In this document: one piece after another, positions 1 through 6,542 of the stretch
Layout of the letters: each line of letters opens with the position of its first letter
How positions within the stretch are numbered: the stretch's first letter is position 1
Source of the DNA: a virus
Length of the DNA: 37,900 nucleotides
IMG/VR virus record: IMGVR_UViG_3300033429_000161
Span: 1 to 37,900 of that record
Reading direction: 5' to 3' (one strand)
Notes under the pieces: generated by a model
Database searches by the model: none
What the model saw: the letters and a program-made list of their open reading frames with translations, nothing else
What the model was told of the DNA's origin: nothing
Translations under genes and position numbers: made by a program

Positions 1-239
1 CAATCACAGTTGATTGTCTTAGATGCCCTAGGCCAGCCTATCCACTTTATAGGAGCACTGATAGTACCAATACCAGGAGCTAGGTCAGCACCTACTACTG
101 TTGCCGTAGTCCGTCTTATCCAGCATGTATCTGGAGTCGCATGAGCAGCGACAGCATCGGCCCATGACTCCCAAGCATCAGTTGGGCTGCTACCATCATT
201 CGCGCCAGATGCACCCTCATCTAAGTATGTATCAGCCAT
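1..239 (-). CDS. Start of a beta-helix-like virion protein, cut by the window edge
   Basis: An open frame starts at an ATG at 239 and runs off the left edge, giving about 79 residues. The N-terminus (MADTYLDEGASGANDGSS, then an Asp-Ala-Trp stretch and a Cys-Trp-Ile-Arg stretch) has the pattern that opens right-handed parallel beta-helix (pectin-lyase-fold) phage proteins: a Gly/Ser/Asn-rich loop followed by short beta repeats. GAGGG lies 5-6 nt before the start, and the start overlaps the end of the upstream gene by 8 nt, so it belongs to the late operon. A surface, tail or capsid-decoration role is inferred from the fold and place. The missing C-terminus limits the call. Confidence 0.6.
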   Translation of the reverse strand, partial: MADTYLDEGASGANDGSSPTDAWESWADAVAAHATPDTCWIRRTTATVVGADLAPGIGTISAPIKWIGWPRASKTINCD

Positions 240-678
240 CTATACCCTCGAAAGTATTATTGATTATGTAGGTTTTAAGCTGTTCCCAGGAAGGCACATA
301 ACCGAGCTCATCCCTCAGCCATATGCGTCCAGCATCTAGAAGCTGCTCACCACGCCAAAGTGCGTCTGGATAGTTGTTATCATACCAGCTGATTGCCTGT
401 GCTTTGGTGAGGGCTGGCTGATTTCTAACTGCGACGATCAATTTGTCTATGATTTCCTTACTCTCAACAGAGCAAAGGGTAAATGAGTTTAGCAACGACC
501 TCTTAAGATTAAGCCTGGTAGTTTTGGCATCAGTTAGGCTAGATAGGGTAGGCGCATCAATAGGGCTGTCTGACCAAAAGGTATGAACACTCTCCACACC
601 AGATGCAGTATGCACAAAACGCACTGTGACCCAGTAACGATTACCCCTCTGGCCTCTAGATAGTTCTGTGACCTCCAT
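232..678 (-). CDS. Hypothetical late-operon protein, 148 aa
   Basis: I do not recognise this protein. It is 148 residues, with a beta-strand-like N-terminal half and a helical C-terminal half containing conserved-looking Trp and Tyr residues (ALWRGEQLL, GYVPSWEQL). It has no signal peptide, membrane segment or cysteine cluster. A short GAGG stretch precedes the ATG, and the gene ends 8 nt inside the next one. Its place downstream of capsid and LamG genes makes a virion or virion-assembly role likely, but nothing in the sequence proves it. Confidence 0.65.
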   Translation of the reverse strand: MEVTELSRGQRGNRYWVTVRFVHTASGVESVHTFWSDSPIDAPTLSSLTDAKTTRLNLKRSLLNSFTLCSVESKEIIDKLIVAVRNQPALTKAQAISWYDNNYPDALWRGEQLLDAGRIWLRDELGYVPSWEQLKTYIINNTFEGIDG

Positions 679-690
679 AGATAGCCTCGA

Positions 691-1083
691 CTAAAAGGTG
701 TTGGCGAATGAGTCGTATGACTCAGATGCCCTATTTGTCCATGCAGCAGCGTAACCACTACTCCCAGCCGTATAGTCAACAGCGGGGGTTCCTATATTAT
801 ACCTAGCGATATAGTAGTTACCATCCTTGTCCTGGAATCCGACGTATTTAGGATCACCACTAACATCGAAGTCATCCATCTTATACGTATCAAGAGAGTC
901 TTCTACCAACTGCTCCAGATCATCTGTATCAACCTGTACATCACCCGAGAAGGACACGAGTCCATCCCAAAGCTCGACACCACCAGCACCGTTATCAATA
1001 TAGATAGCGACTTCTTGCATATCGAAGTCGTAGCTATATCCATACTCAGCCTTACCAGTCTCGTCCTGTGGTAGTACCGACAC
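691..1083 (-). CDS. Hypothetical acidic late protein, 130 aa, GTG start
   Basis: Unrecognised acidic protein of 130 residues, rich in Asp, Tyr and Gly. A strand-like core (EVAIYIDNG, YVGFQDKDGNYYIARY) suggests a beta-rich virion component. The chosen GTG start at 1083 has GGGAGAGA about 5 nt upstream and overlaps the preceding gene by 32 nt, typical of coupling in this operon. The first in-frame ATG lies deep in the protein and would remove conserved-looking sequence. Confidence 0.6.
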   Translation of the reverse strand: MSVLPQDETGKAEYGYSYDFDMQEVAIYIDNGAGGVELWDGLVSFSGDVQVDTDDLEQLVEDSLDTYKMDDFDVSGDPKYVGFQDKDGNYYIARYNIGTPAVDYTAGSSGYAAAWTNRASESYDSFANTF

Positions 1084-1369
1084 TTTGTCTCTCCCTCTTG
1101 TTCATCAGTTGGGACATGGCCTTGGATACCGCAATGGCAGATGCGACTCGAACTGCCTTCCTCACCTCCTCCTCAGTATAACCAGACGAGTTGCGCTGGA
1201 ACCACCTCTTCTTCTTAGGAGGCAGCTCCAGCGCCTCAAGCACCAACTCACGGAGCCTGTCTATGGGAAGTTCTGCCCTCAGGTGAAGGACTGGGAGCGT
1301 CTCTCCAGCTTGCTTCCTGGGAGGGTCTGTTCGAATCATCGCTAGTGAGTAGCGCAACTTAGTTGACAT
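1052..1369 (-). CDS. Hypothetical basic late protein, 105 aa
   Basis: The ATG at 1369 overlaps the stop of the LamG gene (TAATG), with GGAG about 7 nt upstream. A longer frame with extra residues exists but would overlap the LamG gene further, so I chose the coupled start. The protein is helical and basic in the middle (PPKKKRWFQRN), with a C-terminal region containing EEEVRKAVRVASAIAVSKA that looks amphipathic. No known domain is recognised. It could be a small assembly or tail-completion protein; this is only inferred from position. Confidence 0.6.
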   Translation of the reverse strand: MSTKLRYSLAMIRTDPPRKQAGETLPVLHLRAELPIDRLRELVLEALELPPKKKRWFQRNSSGYTEEEVRKAVRVASAIAVSKAMSQLMNKRERQSVGTTTGRDW

Positions 1370-2490
1370 TAGGTCACTCCTGAGAAGATCCACCCGAAGT
1401 CGTAGGTACGTGAAGTGGTCTGTTCAGTAGCCATAGCGATACGAGCATAGCTACCTCGAAAGCCCTTCATCCACTGAGTTACGTCAACAGACGCAGGGTC
1501 TTGTCCACTGGCTACCACATCAGCATCTGCGCCATCAGTCTGGTCGACTACACGAGTCCAGCCAGGCCACTCATTCCCAATCAAGATGCGGTAGTTCTGG
1601 AGGACCTCATCAGCTGTCATCGCTCTGTTGTAGACTCGGAGGAAGTAGAATGTACCTGTCGTCAGACTGCCAGCCGAACGGTCACTATCACCACCGACTG
1701 CGAACCTGCCAGTATTCGTGAGCGTCAATGCCCTGGTAGCGATGGAGACTGCCGTACCAGCTACACCGTTGATATAGGGAGTCATGTTACCGTCCCTATC
1801 GAACGTGACGACTATGTGTTTGATAGTCCCATCTGCGATGTCCGTCTCGCCTGTCAGAGCAGTCTCACCTGAGGAGTCCTCAACCTTCGCCTCTAGCTGG
1901 TCGCTGGCATCCGTCCCGATGGTCCACCCCACCCCGTCCGTCGCACCTCGGTGCTCTACTAGGGTCGTCTCACCGATTCCAGTAGTCAGCTCACATACCA
2001 GCTCGACAGAGAAATCACCTGTGGTTATGTCAAGGTTAGGAGCAGATGCAATGGCGACGTCTAGTATGTCACCAGTACCATCAAATGCGACTCCACTCCC
2101 CAGCCCTGCAGTAGCTGCAGAGCTCTGCCACGTCGGATCACCCTGCTCAGTGAGAACGTAGCCACTAACCTCGTCAGTGGCAGTTGTCCCATCCGCATCG
2201 TCAAACCTCCACTCAGCCAGGATGCCACCGTGGGCATATCCATAGGACTGTGGAAACTTATGAGTCCAGGATTTGTTTCCTGCAGGCTTGACCCTGTAGT
2301 AGTTAGGGGCTGGATAGTTGAAGACGTGTGGGTGTGGAGACGTGTCGATGTTTACCAAACTTGCGTTCTGCAAGTCCGGAACTATGGCTGCGATGTCGAT
2401 GGCGTGGACTGGAATCATCACTGGATGAGTCACAAACCTATCATCATTGTCCACCATCCTCACCATGATAATGTCTCTGGTATGGGGCAT
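1369..2490 (-). CDS. LamG / concanavalin A-like domain virion protein, 373 aa
   Basis: The protein has an N-terminal segment of about 90 residues, then a LamG-like jelly-roll domain at about 95-300. Typical pieces are LAEWRFDDADGTTATDEVSG, GVAFDGTGDILDVA, FSVELVCEL, IKHIVVTFDRDGNMTPYING and FYFLRVYNRAMTADEVLQNY. This fold (Laminin_G_3 type) binds sugars in many phage tail and capsid appendages. GGAGG sits 5 nt before the ATG. The gene follows the 15-bp palindrome in the preceding intergenic space. The fold is clear; whether it sits on head or tail, and what it binds, is not shown by the sequence. Confidence 0.8.
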   Translation of the reverse strand: MPHTRDIIMVRMVDNDDRFVTHPVMIPVHAIDIAAIVPDLQNASLVNIDTSPHPHVFNYPAPNYYRVKPAGNKSWTHKFPQSYGYAHGGILAEWRFDDADGTTATDEVSGYVLTEQGDPTWQSSAATAGLGSGVAFDGTGDILDVAIASAPNLDITTGDFSVELVCELTTGIGETTLVEHRGATDGVGWTIGTDASDQLEAKVEDSSGETALTGETDIADGTIKHIVVTFDRDGNMTPYINGVAGTAVSIATRALTLTNTGRFAVGGDSDRSAGSLTTGTFYFLRVYNRAMTADEVLQNYRILIGNEWPGWTRVVDQTDGADADVVASGQDPASVDVTQWMKGFRGSYARIAMATEQTTSRTYDFGWIFSGVT

Positions 2491-2524
2491 AGTTACCTCC
2501 TGTTGTTTGTGTTTAACCCTCAGT

Positions 2525-2574
2525 CAAACACCCGACAGGTGCCGTTCAAAATTCGAACACAAGTCGGATGTTTG
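2525..2574. repeat. 12-bp inverted repeat enclosing a 15-bp palindrome
   Basis: CAAACACCCGAC at 2525-2536 is the complement of GTCGGATGTTTG at 2563-2574, except for one pair that becomes a G-U wobble in minus-strand RNA. The 26-nt loop contains the palindrome at 2544-2558. No U-run follows on either strand, so it does not look like an intrinsic terminator. It lies between the small zinc protein gene and the LamG gene. Confidence 0.7.
2544..2558. promoter_or_regulatory. 15-bp intergenic palindrome, copy 1
   Basis: GTTCAAAATTCGAAC is one of seven copies of a near-perfect palindrome found only between genes in this window. It lies about 54 nt upstream of the LamG start. The short symmetric form suggests a dimeric DNA-binding protein site. 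Confidence 0.65.
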
Positions 2575-2581
2575 GTTAGAG

Positions 2582-2791
2582 TTAAAGCTCGTCAACGACC
2601 TCCTTAATGTCGTTGCACTTGTCCATGATGTCGCTAATCGAGTCCTCAATGTCATCAAGGACAACTTCACCAATGGCTAGTTTACCGTCACCACCACAGA
2701 GTGGGCAGTCCTGGGACCCTCCATAGTAGGAGCTGTAGGTACCAGTCCCCTTGCACTTCCCACACTTCGTAGTGACTTCATAGGTTGCCAT
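2582..2791 (-). CDS. Small zinc-finger protein, DnaJ-like cysteine motifs, 69 aa
   Basis: Two CxxCxGxG-type motifs are visible, CGKCKGTG at residues 10-17 and CPLCGGDG at 29-36, as in the zinc domain of DnaJ. An acidic helix (DDIEDSISDIMDKCNDIKEVVDEL) forms the C-terminus. No J-domain is present, so it is not a co-chaperone by itself. Phages often carry such small proteins near head genes. The start has AGGAGGTGA 3-4 nt before the ATG. A role in folding or assembly of the neighbouring capsid proteins is speculation; zinc binding is well supported. Confidence 0.75.
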   Translation of the reverse strand: MATYEVTTKCGKCKGTGTYSSYYGGSQDCPLCGGDGKLAIGEVVLDDIEDSISDIMDKCNDIKEVVDEL

Positions 2792-2801
2792 AGATCACCT
2801 C

Positions 2802-3701
2802 CTAGGTGACTAAGGCGTTAGCTGCGTAGCATCCGTTCGCAGACAGGACTCCGTTGACATCATCTGTGCAGTCGAAGTAACACCCGTTGGCGTTGATGGT
2901 GGCGATGTTGTCCAGGATACCAGTTGCCATTGTCTGACTAGCACCGAGGAAGAAACAGAAGTTCACCATGTTGTGAACGCCAACCAGATCGGCACTGATC
3001 TCCATACCCGCGGTATCAATGCCAGTGAACCAGCAGTTCTCCATCAACAGATACGCCAACTTGTCACCACCATCGACGTAGTTGATGTCGAATCCCTTGT
3101 CAGCGTTAGCGAACCAGCAGTTTCTGAACGTGGTCTTGGTCAGGTCACTGCACACCAGAGCACCTGTCATGGTAGCTGTCTCAGCTGGACCAGTGAACAT
3201 GCAGTTCTCGAACAGGCAGTTGTTCAGGTTGGCGCTCGTAAACGCAGCTGTCGTATCCGGAGACTCGAAGTTGATGTTCCGGAACAGGGTGTTGATGGTT
3301 GAGGTCACGACCACGGGAGCACCAGAGGCAGGCTTGATCTTGACACCATTCTGAGCATCTCGGATGTCGTGACCGATTCCGATGACGTTACAGCCATATG
3401 GCAGCGCTGTCAGGTTCTCAGCGTAGGTTCCAGGAAACACAACGATAGTATCCTGCCTAGCCCACGGTGACTCGGCCCAGTCAATCCTTGCGTTGGCGAG
3501 AGTGGTTGCCTGCTCAATCGAAGCGAGCGCAGTTCCAGGGGTATCACCAACGTCGTTGTCCGAACCGTTGTTAGCATCCACGTAGTAAATCTTGGACTTG
3601 GAGTAGTTGTTCCTCTGGGTGAGGAGCTGCTCGAAGCCAAGTGCTCCACCAGCGTAGATCTCATTCTGGAGACTAACATCCAGATTTCTCATCTTAATCA
3701 T
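2802..3701 (-). CDS. Right-handed beta-helix protein next to the capsid gene, 299 aa
   Basis: After about 35 residues the protein shows the entry pattern of pectin-lyase-fold proteins (IYYVDANNGSDNDVGDTPGTA), then TIVVFPGTYAENLTAL and VIGIGHD. These are followed by regular coils with aromatic and Asn ladders (TLFRNINFESP, NNCLFENCMFTGP, TTFRNCWFANADKG, LLMENCWFTG, MVNFCFFLGAS, ANGCYFDCTDD). It directly follows the major capsid gene after a hairpin. GGAGG precedes the ATG by 6 nt. Catalytic residues of a lyase are not apparent, so a structural role such as head decoration is more likely than an enzyme. This location is inferred from gene order. Confidence 0.75.
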   Translation of the reverse strand: MIKMRNLDVSLQNEIYAGGALGFEQLLTQRNNYSKSKIYYVDANNGSDNDVGDTPGTALASIEQATTLANARIDWAESPWARQDTIVVFPGTYAENLTALPYGCNVIGIGHDIRDAQNGVKIKPASGAPVVVTSTINTLFRNINFESPDTTAAFTSANLNNCLFENCMFTGPAETATMTGALVCSDLTKTTFRNCWFANADKGFDINYVDGGDKLAYLLMENCWFTGIDTAGMEISADLVGVHNMVNFCFFLGASQTMATGILDNIATINANGCYFDCTDDVNGVLSANGCYAANALVT

Positions 3702-3726
3702 GCTTGACCTCCATTCATAGTTTACC

Positions 3727-3753
3727 CCCCTAGCCCTCTCACGAGGGCAGGGG
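3727..3753 (-). other. Strong RNA hairpin with GNRA loop after the capsid gene
   Basis: In minus-strand RNA, CCCC and GCCCUC arms pair with GAGGGC and GGGG around a GUGA (GNRA) tetraloop, with a small bulge between the two stems. It lies between the stop of the capsid gene (3769) and the ribosome binding site of the beta-helix gene. The following bases are GGUAAACU, not a U-run, so it is either a weak terminator or an mRNA processing or stabilising element that sets the capsid expression level. Confidence 0.6.
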
Positions 3754-3768
3754 ATACTGGGTCAAGGG

Positions 3769-5043
3769 TTAGTACAGCGCCGGCTCAACGAGGTCGAGCA
3801 ACTGAGTATTCGCGTTGCACTTCGTGGAGCCGAGGTTAGTATAGATGCACAGGAACGCATTCCACTCATCGTAACCTGAGCGCCTGTTGAGGATATTCCC
3901 GTCAAGGTCAGCCCACCCAAGCGACTTCAACTCATATCGCTTAATGGTTCCCTTGGTTTGGAAGAATATCTTACCAGGTACACAGTCAGGATCAACGGAG
4001 ATACGAATCCTCGCATCGCCACCAGCATATGTCAGCCTCTCAAACCCACCCTCCAACTGCATCGGGGTGTAACGAATGTCAGGCTGCAACAGTGCCACGT
4101 ACTTCCGGCGCTGGCCAAGACCCATCCTGATGTCGTTGATGGTTGAGCCACCACTGTAACGAGCGAGGTCAATCGCCCTCTGCATCAGGTCAAGGGTCAA
4201 CTCCCGATCCACACTGGAGTTAGCCAGGTAATTGGCCTTCCACAGCCTCTTACCAGCGGCAGTACGGTCGATGTCCTGGAAGGTCGCCACATTGGTACCG
4301 TCGTCGATGATACCCAAGAAGCCCATAATCTCCCTCGAAGTGTCAGAGGAGGTATCATGAGTCGCCTCACGGGTAGCAGTCCTCACAACCTCAGCGGCAC
4401 TTGCTACGGTGCCAGAGGCGGTGGCATTGGCGGCACAGGTGACTATCTTCGTGGACGGGTCGATTGAGGTGATCTCGGACACGTCATTATCCGCATCGAG
4501 GGTGTTGGACTCATAGAAGTCCACAATCATCCCCTCCCGAAGATAATGAACACCTGTGGTGTTGTCACACGTGAAGGTCCACGTAGCGACGGCGGATGGA
4601 GTGGCAGCCGCACTGAGTGTAGCGAGCTTACCCCATCCATCACCAAAGGTCATTCTCCCGAGATCAGTCCTCACGTCAATGAAAGCGTTGGAAATCTCCG
4701 AAGCGAGACTGTCCGCAAAGGCCATGACGTTCGCCTTCGCAGCCGCAATTGCAGGGCCAGTGACCCTGATTGTACCATACACATACTTGGGTGTGATGGT
4801 AACCTTATCGTAACGCTGCCTCTGGGGAGTCGGCAGCGCTTCACTTTCCAACTTCGCACCGATGGCCTGGTTAGAGCCAATATGGACGGGGAAGATGTAG
4901 CCAAGACCTCCAGGCTTCCGACTCGATATCGGTAGCTCCATGTAAGTCATAGCCTCCCGCCTCTGCTGCTGCTCAATCCGAGGTCCATACACCTGCTTGA
5001 GGATGTCGGTGAGGTTGGTCAGATCAGCATAGGTAGTGGTCAT
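3769..5043 (-). CDS. Major capsid protein, HK97 fold, 424 aa
   Basis: The N-terminal arm (LTDILKQVYGPRIEQQQRR), the strand region around PVHIGSNQAIGAKLESEALPTP and the helix with ITPKYVYGTIRVTGPAIAAAKAN match the layout of HK97-fold coat proteins of tailed phages. Residues about 145-215 form a Thr/Ala-rich beta insertion that resembles an I-domain. The C-terminal half contains the spine-helix and P-domain-like stretch ending in LVEPALY. The gene directly follows the scaffold gene and precedes a strong hairpin, as expected for the most abundant late protein. No protease gene is adjacent, so assembly probably uses the separate scaffold. GGAGGAG lies 9 nt before the ATG. Confidence 0.88.
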   Translation of the reverse strand: MTTTYADLTNLTDILKQVYGPRIEQQQRREAMTYMELPISSRKPGGLGYIFPVHIGSNQAIGAKLESEALPTPQRQRYDKVTITPKYVYGTIRVTGPAIAAAKANVMAFADSLASEISNAFIDVRTDLGRMTFGDGWGKLATLSAAATPSAVATWTFTCDNTTGVHYLREGMIVDFYESNTLDADNDVSEITSIDPSTKIVTCAANATASGTVASAAEVVRTATREATHDTSSDTSREIMGFLGIIDDGTNVATFQDIDRTAAGKRLWKANYLANSSVDRELTLDLMQRAIDLARYSGGSTINDIRMGLGQRRKYVALLQPDIRYTPMQLEGGFERLTYAGGDARIRISVDPDCVPGKIFFQTKGTIKRYELKSLGWADLDGNILNRRSGYDEWNAFLCIYTNLGSTKCNANTQLLDLVEPALY

Positions 5044-5044
5044 A

Positions 5045-5965
5045 CTATATGACTCCTCCCCCCTTCTTCATCATCTGTTCGAGAAGGGGTCCGAGTTCAG
5101 CATGAGCCTGGTCTAGAGGGTCAATGCTGTCACTCTCAGGTGCAGCCACGTGGACAGCATCTGGACTTGGCGTACCTGGGGGAGTCGAAGGAGCAGTCGG
5201 AGTCGGTGCCGGTCCAACACTCGAAGTTAACAGATCAGCCTTAAGCTTCTGAAACTCCGAGACCTGTCCACGTATCACTCTCTTAGCAACTCGTGGACGA
5301 GTCCAGTCGTGCTTACCAGCATCCATCTCCCTATTGATCATCTCCTTGACACGGACCACCTCCTTCTCATTGGTGATCCCAGCGTCGGAGAGGATCTTGT
5401 CCTCGACTGCGGCATAAGCCTTGTACGCTGCTGCCTCACTAGGCTGAGTAACTATACCCTGGACAAGGTTTTGGAGTCCCTGTACCGTCTGGGTCAGCTG
5501 GGCAATCTGTCCCTCCACCCCAGATGGAGGAGCAGGCCGCGCCGGCTGACCTGTCGGTACTGCTGCGGGCGGTATCTCTGGCTGCTGTGTTACTGGCTGC
5601 ACACCTCTCAATGCAACGAGAACCTCATCGAGTTCATCGGCAAGATCCCGTACATCATCCAGGTCTGCTAGCTGTGTTTTGAGTGTCGCAACCTCAGACA
5701 CTAGCCCTTGGATTCTCTCCTCGGCACTTTGTCCTGGCCTCGGCTCCCCACTGGCGGGTGGGGTTCCACCTTCACCCTCAACCGGCTGCGCCACCGGTTC
5801 ACCTGGTGTACCCGCACCAGGCTGGGCCACGCTACCCTCAGGTGCTACTACTCCCGGAGTGCCTTCCCCTGGCTGTACGTCGCCAGCTACGGTGCCCTCA
5901 CCCTCGCCAGGGTTGAGGGGAGCTATCGTGGCACCCGGAATGGGTAGATTCTGTCCTGAACTCAT
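5045..5965 (-). CDS. Scaffolding protein, 306 aa
   Basis: The protein is highly biased: a Pro/Glu/Gly-rich N-terminal 80 residues, a coiled-coil-like stretch (about 80-120, ERIQGLVSEVATLKTQLADL), a second helical segment around 150-240, and a Pro/Thr-rich linker before a short helical tail (DQAHAELGPLLEQMMKKGG). A low-complexity, helical, charged protein directly upstream of the capsid gene and downstream of the portal is the classical scaffold arrangement. The C-terminal helix is the usual coat-binding element. It ends 1 nt before the capsid start. The function is inferred from composition and order, not from a sequence signature. Confidence 0.8.
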   Translation of the reverse strand: MSSGQNLPIPGATIAPLNPGEGEGTVAGDVQPGEGTPGVVAPEGSVAQPGAGTPGEPVAQPVEGEGGTPPASGEPRPGQSAEERIQGLVSEVATLKTQLADLDDVRDLADELDEVLVALRGVQPVTQQPEIPPAAVPTGQPARPAPPSGVEGQIAQLTQTVQGLQNLVQGIVTQPSEAAAYKAYAAVEDKILSDAGITNEKEVVRVKEMINREMDAGKHDWTRPRVAKRVIRGQVSEFQKLKADLLTSSVGPAPTPTAPSTPPGTPSPDAVHVAAPESDSIDPLDQAHAELGPLLEQMMKKGGGVI

Positions 5966-5980
5966 AAGATCATTCCTTTC

Positions 5981-6379
5981 TTACAGTAACATGACTCCAG
6001 TACGCGAACACTCTGGGCACTGGACTTGCCTCTTGGCCGGCATGTTACCAGCGTTCGATAGGATACTCTCAGTCGCATAGACCATGAGTACCTCTCCATT
6101 CCCATTGATCTCGCAGGATGGACAGAACACTCTGGCCGAGCAACCAGTGTTCCTATCGGTTAGATGGAACTCCTCACGCTGCCTGTTCCACTCGGTTAAA
6201 CTCAAAGTCTTCGGCACCTCAGGCTTTACATCAACCTTGTAGTACCTATGAGACTTCCCATAACTCTTCTTGATGTAGTACTGCACTTCCCCAGGGTTCT
6301 TGGTAACCTCAATGTCACCCTCTCCCCTCTCGAGTGCCTCACGCTCCATATGTCTTAAAGTTCCCTCATGAGCCTTCAT
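5981..6379 (-). CDS. Zinc-ribbon protein, 132 aa
   Basis: The C-terminal half carries two cysteine pairs, CPSC and CPEC, about 36 residues apart, forming a zinc ribbon. The N-terminal half is basic with many Lys/Arg/Tyr (YYIKKSYGKSHRYYKVDV). The same CPxC...CPEC plan appears in the 73-residue early protein at 31728-31949. GAGGAGG precedes the ATG by 4 nt, and the start overlaps the previous gene by 14 nt. Nucleic-acid binding is plausible; the role between portal and scaffold genes is unknown. Confidence 0.7.
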   Translation of the reverse strand: MKAHEGTLRHMEREALERGEGDIEVTKNPGEVQYYIKKSYGKSHRYYKVDVKPEVPKTLSLTEWNRQREEFHLTDRNTGCSARVFCPSCEINGNGEVLMVYATESILSNAGNMPAKRQVQCPECSRTGVMLL

Positions 6380-6542
6380 GCTTCCTCCTCGCCTCTCTAA
6401 GGCTCCCCTTCTTCTTCTTTGTGTGGCCCTTCACAGAGGGACCTCCACTCTTGGGGAAACAGACGTTGAAGTATGTATTGCCTTTAGTGATCCTCCTAAC
6501 CCGACCACCAGCCTTCACACACTTATCAAATGCTGCTGGCAC
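6366..6542 (-). CDS. Small basic phage protein, 58 aa, GTG start inside portal gene
   Basis: A short frame overlaps the end of the portal gene. The GTG at 6542 has AGGAGG exactly 5 nt upstream; another GTG two codons earlier is possible but would overlap its own ribosome binding site. The sequence pattern (FDKCVKAGGRVRRIT then YFNVCF and SVKGHTKKKKG) matches a small basic protein type that I recall beside head genes in many phages. Two cysteines could bind metal. Function unknown. Confidence 0.65.
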   Translation of the reverse strand: MPAAFDKCVKAGGRVRRITKGNTYFNVCFPKSGGPSVKGHTKKKKGSLREARRKHEGS

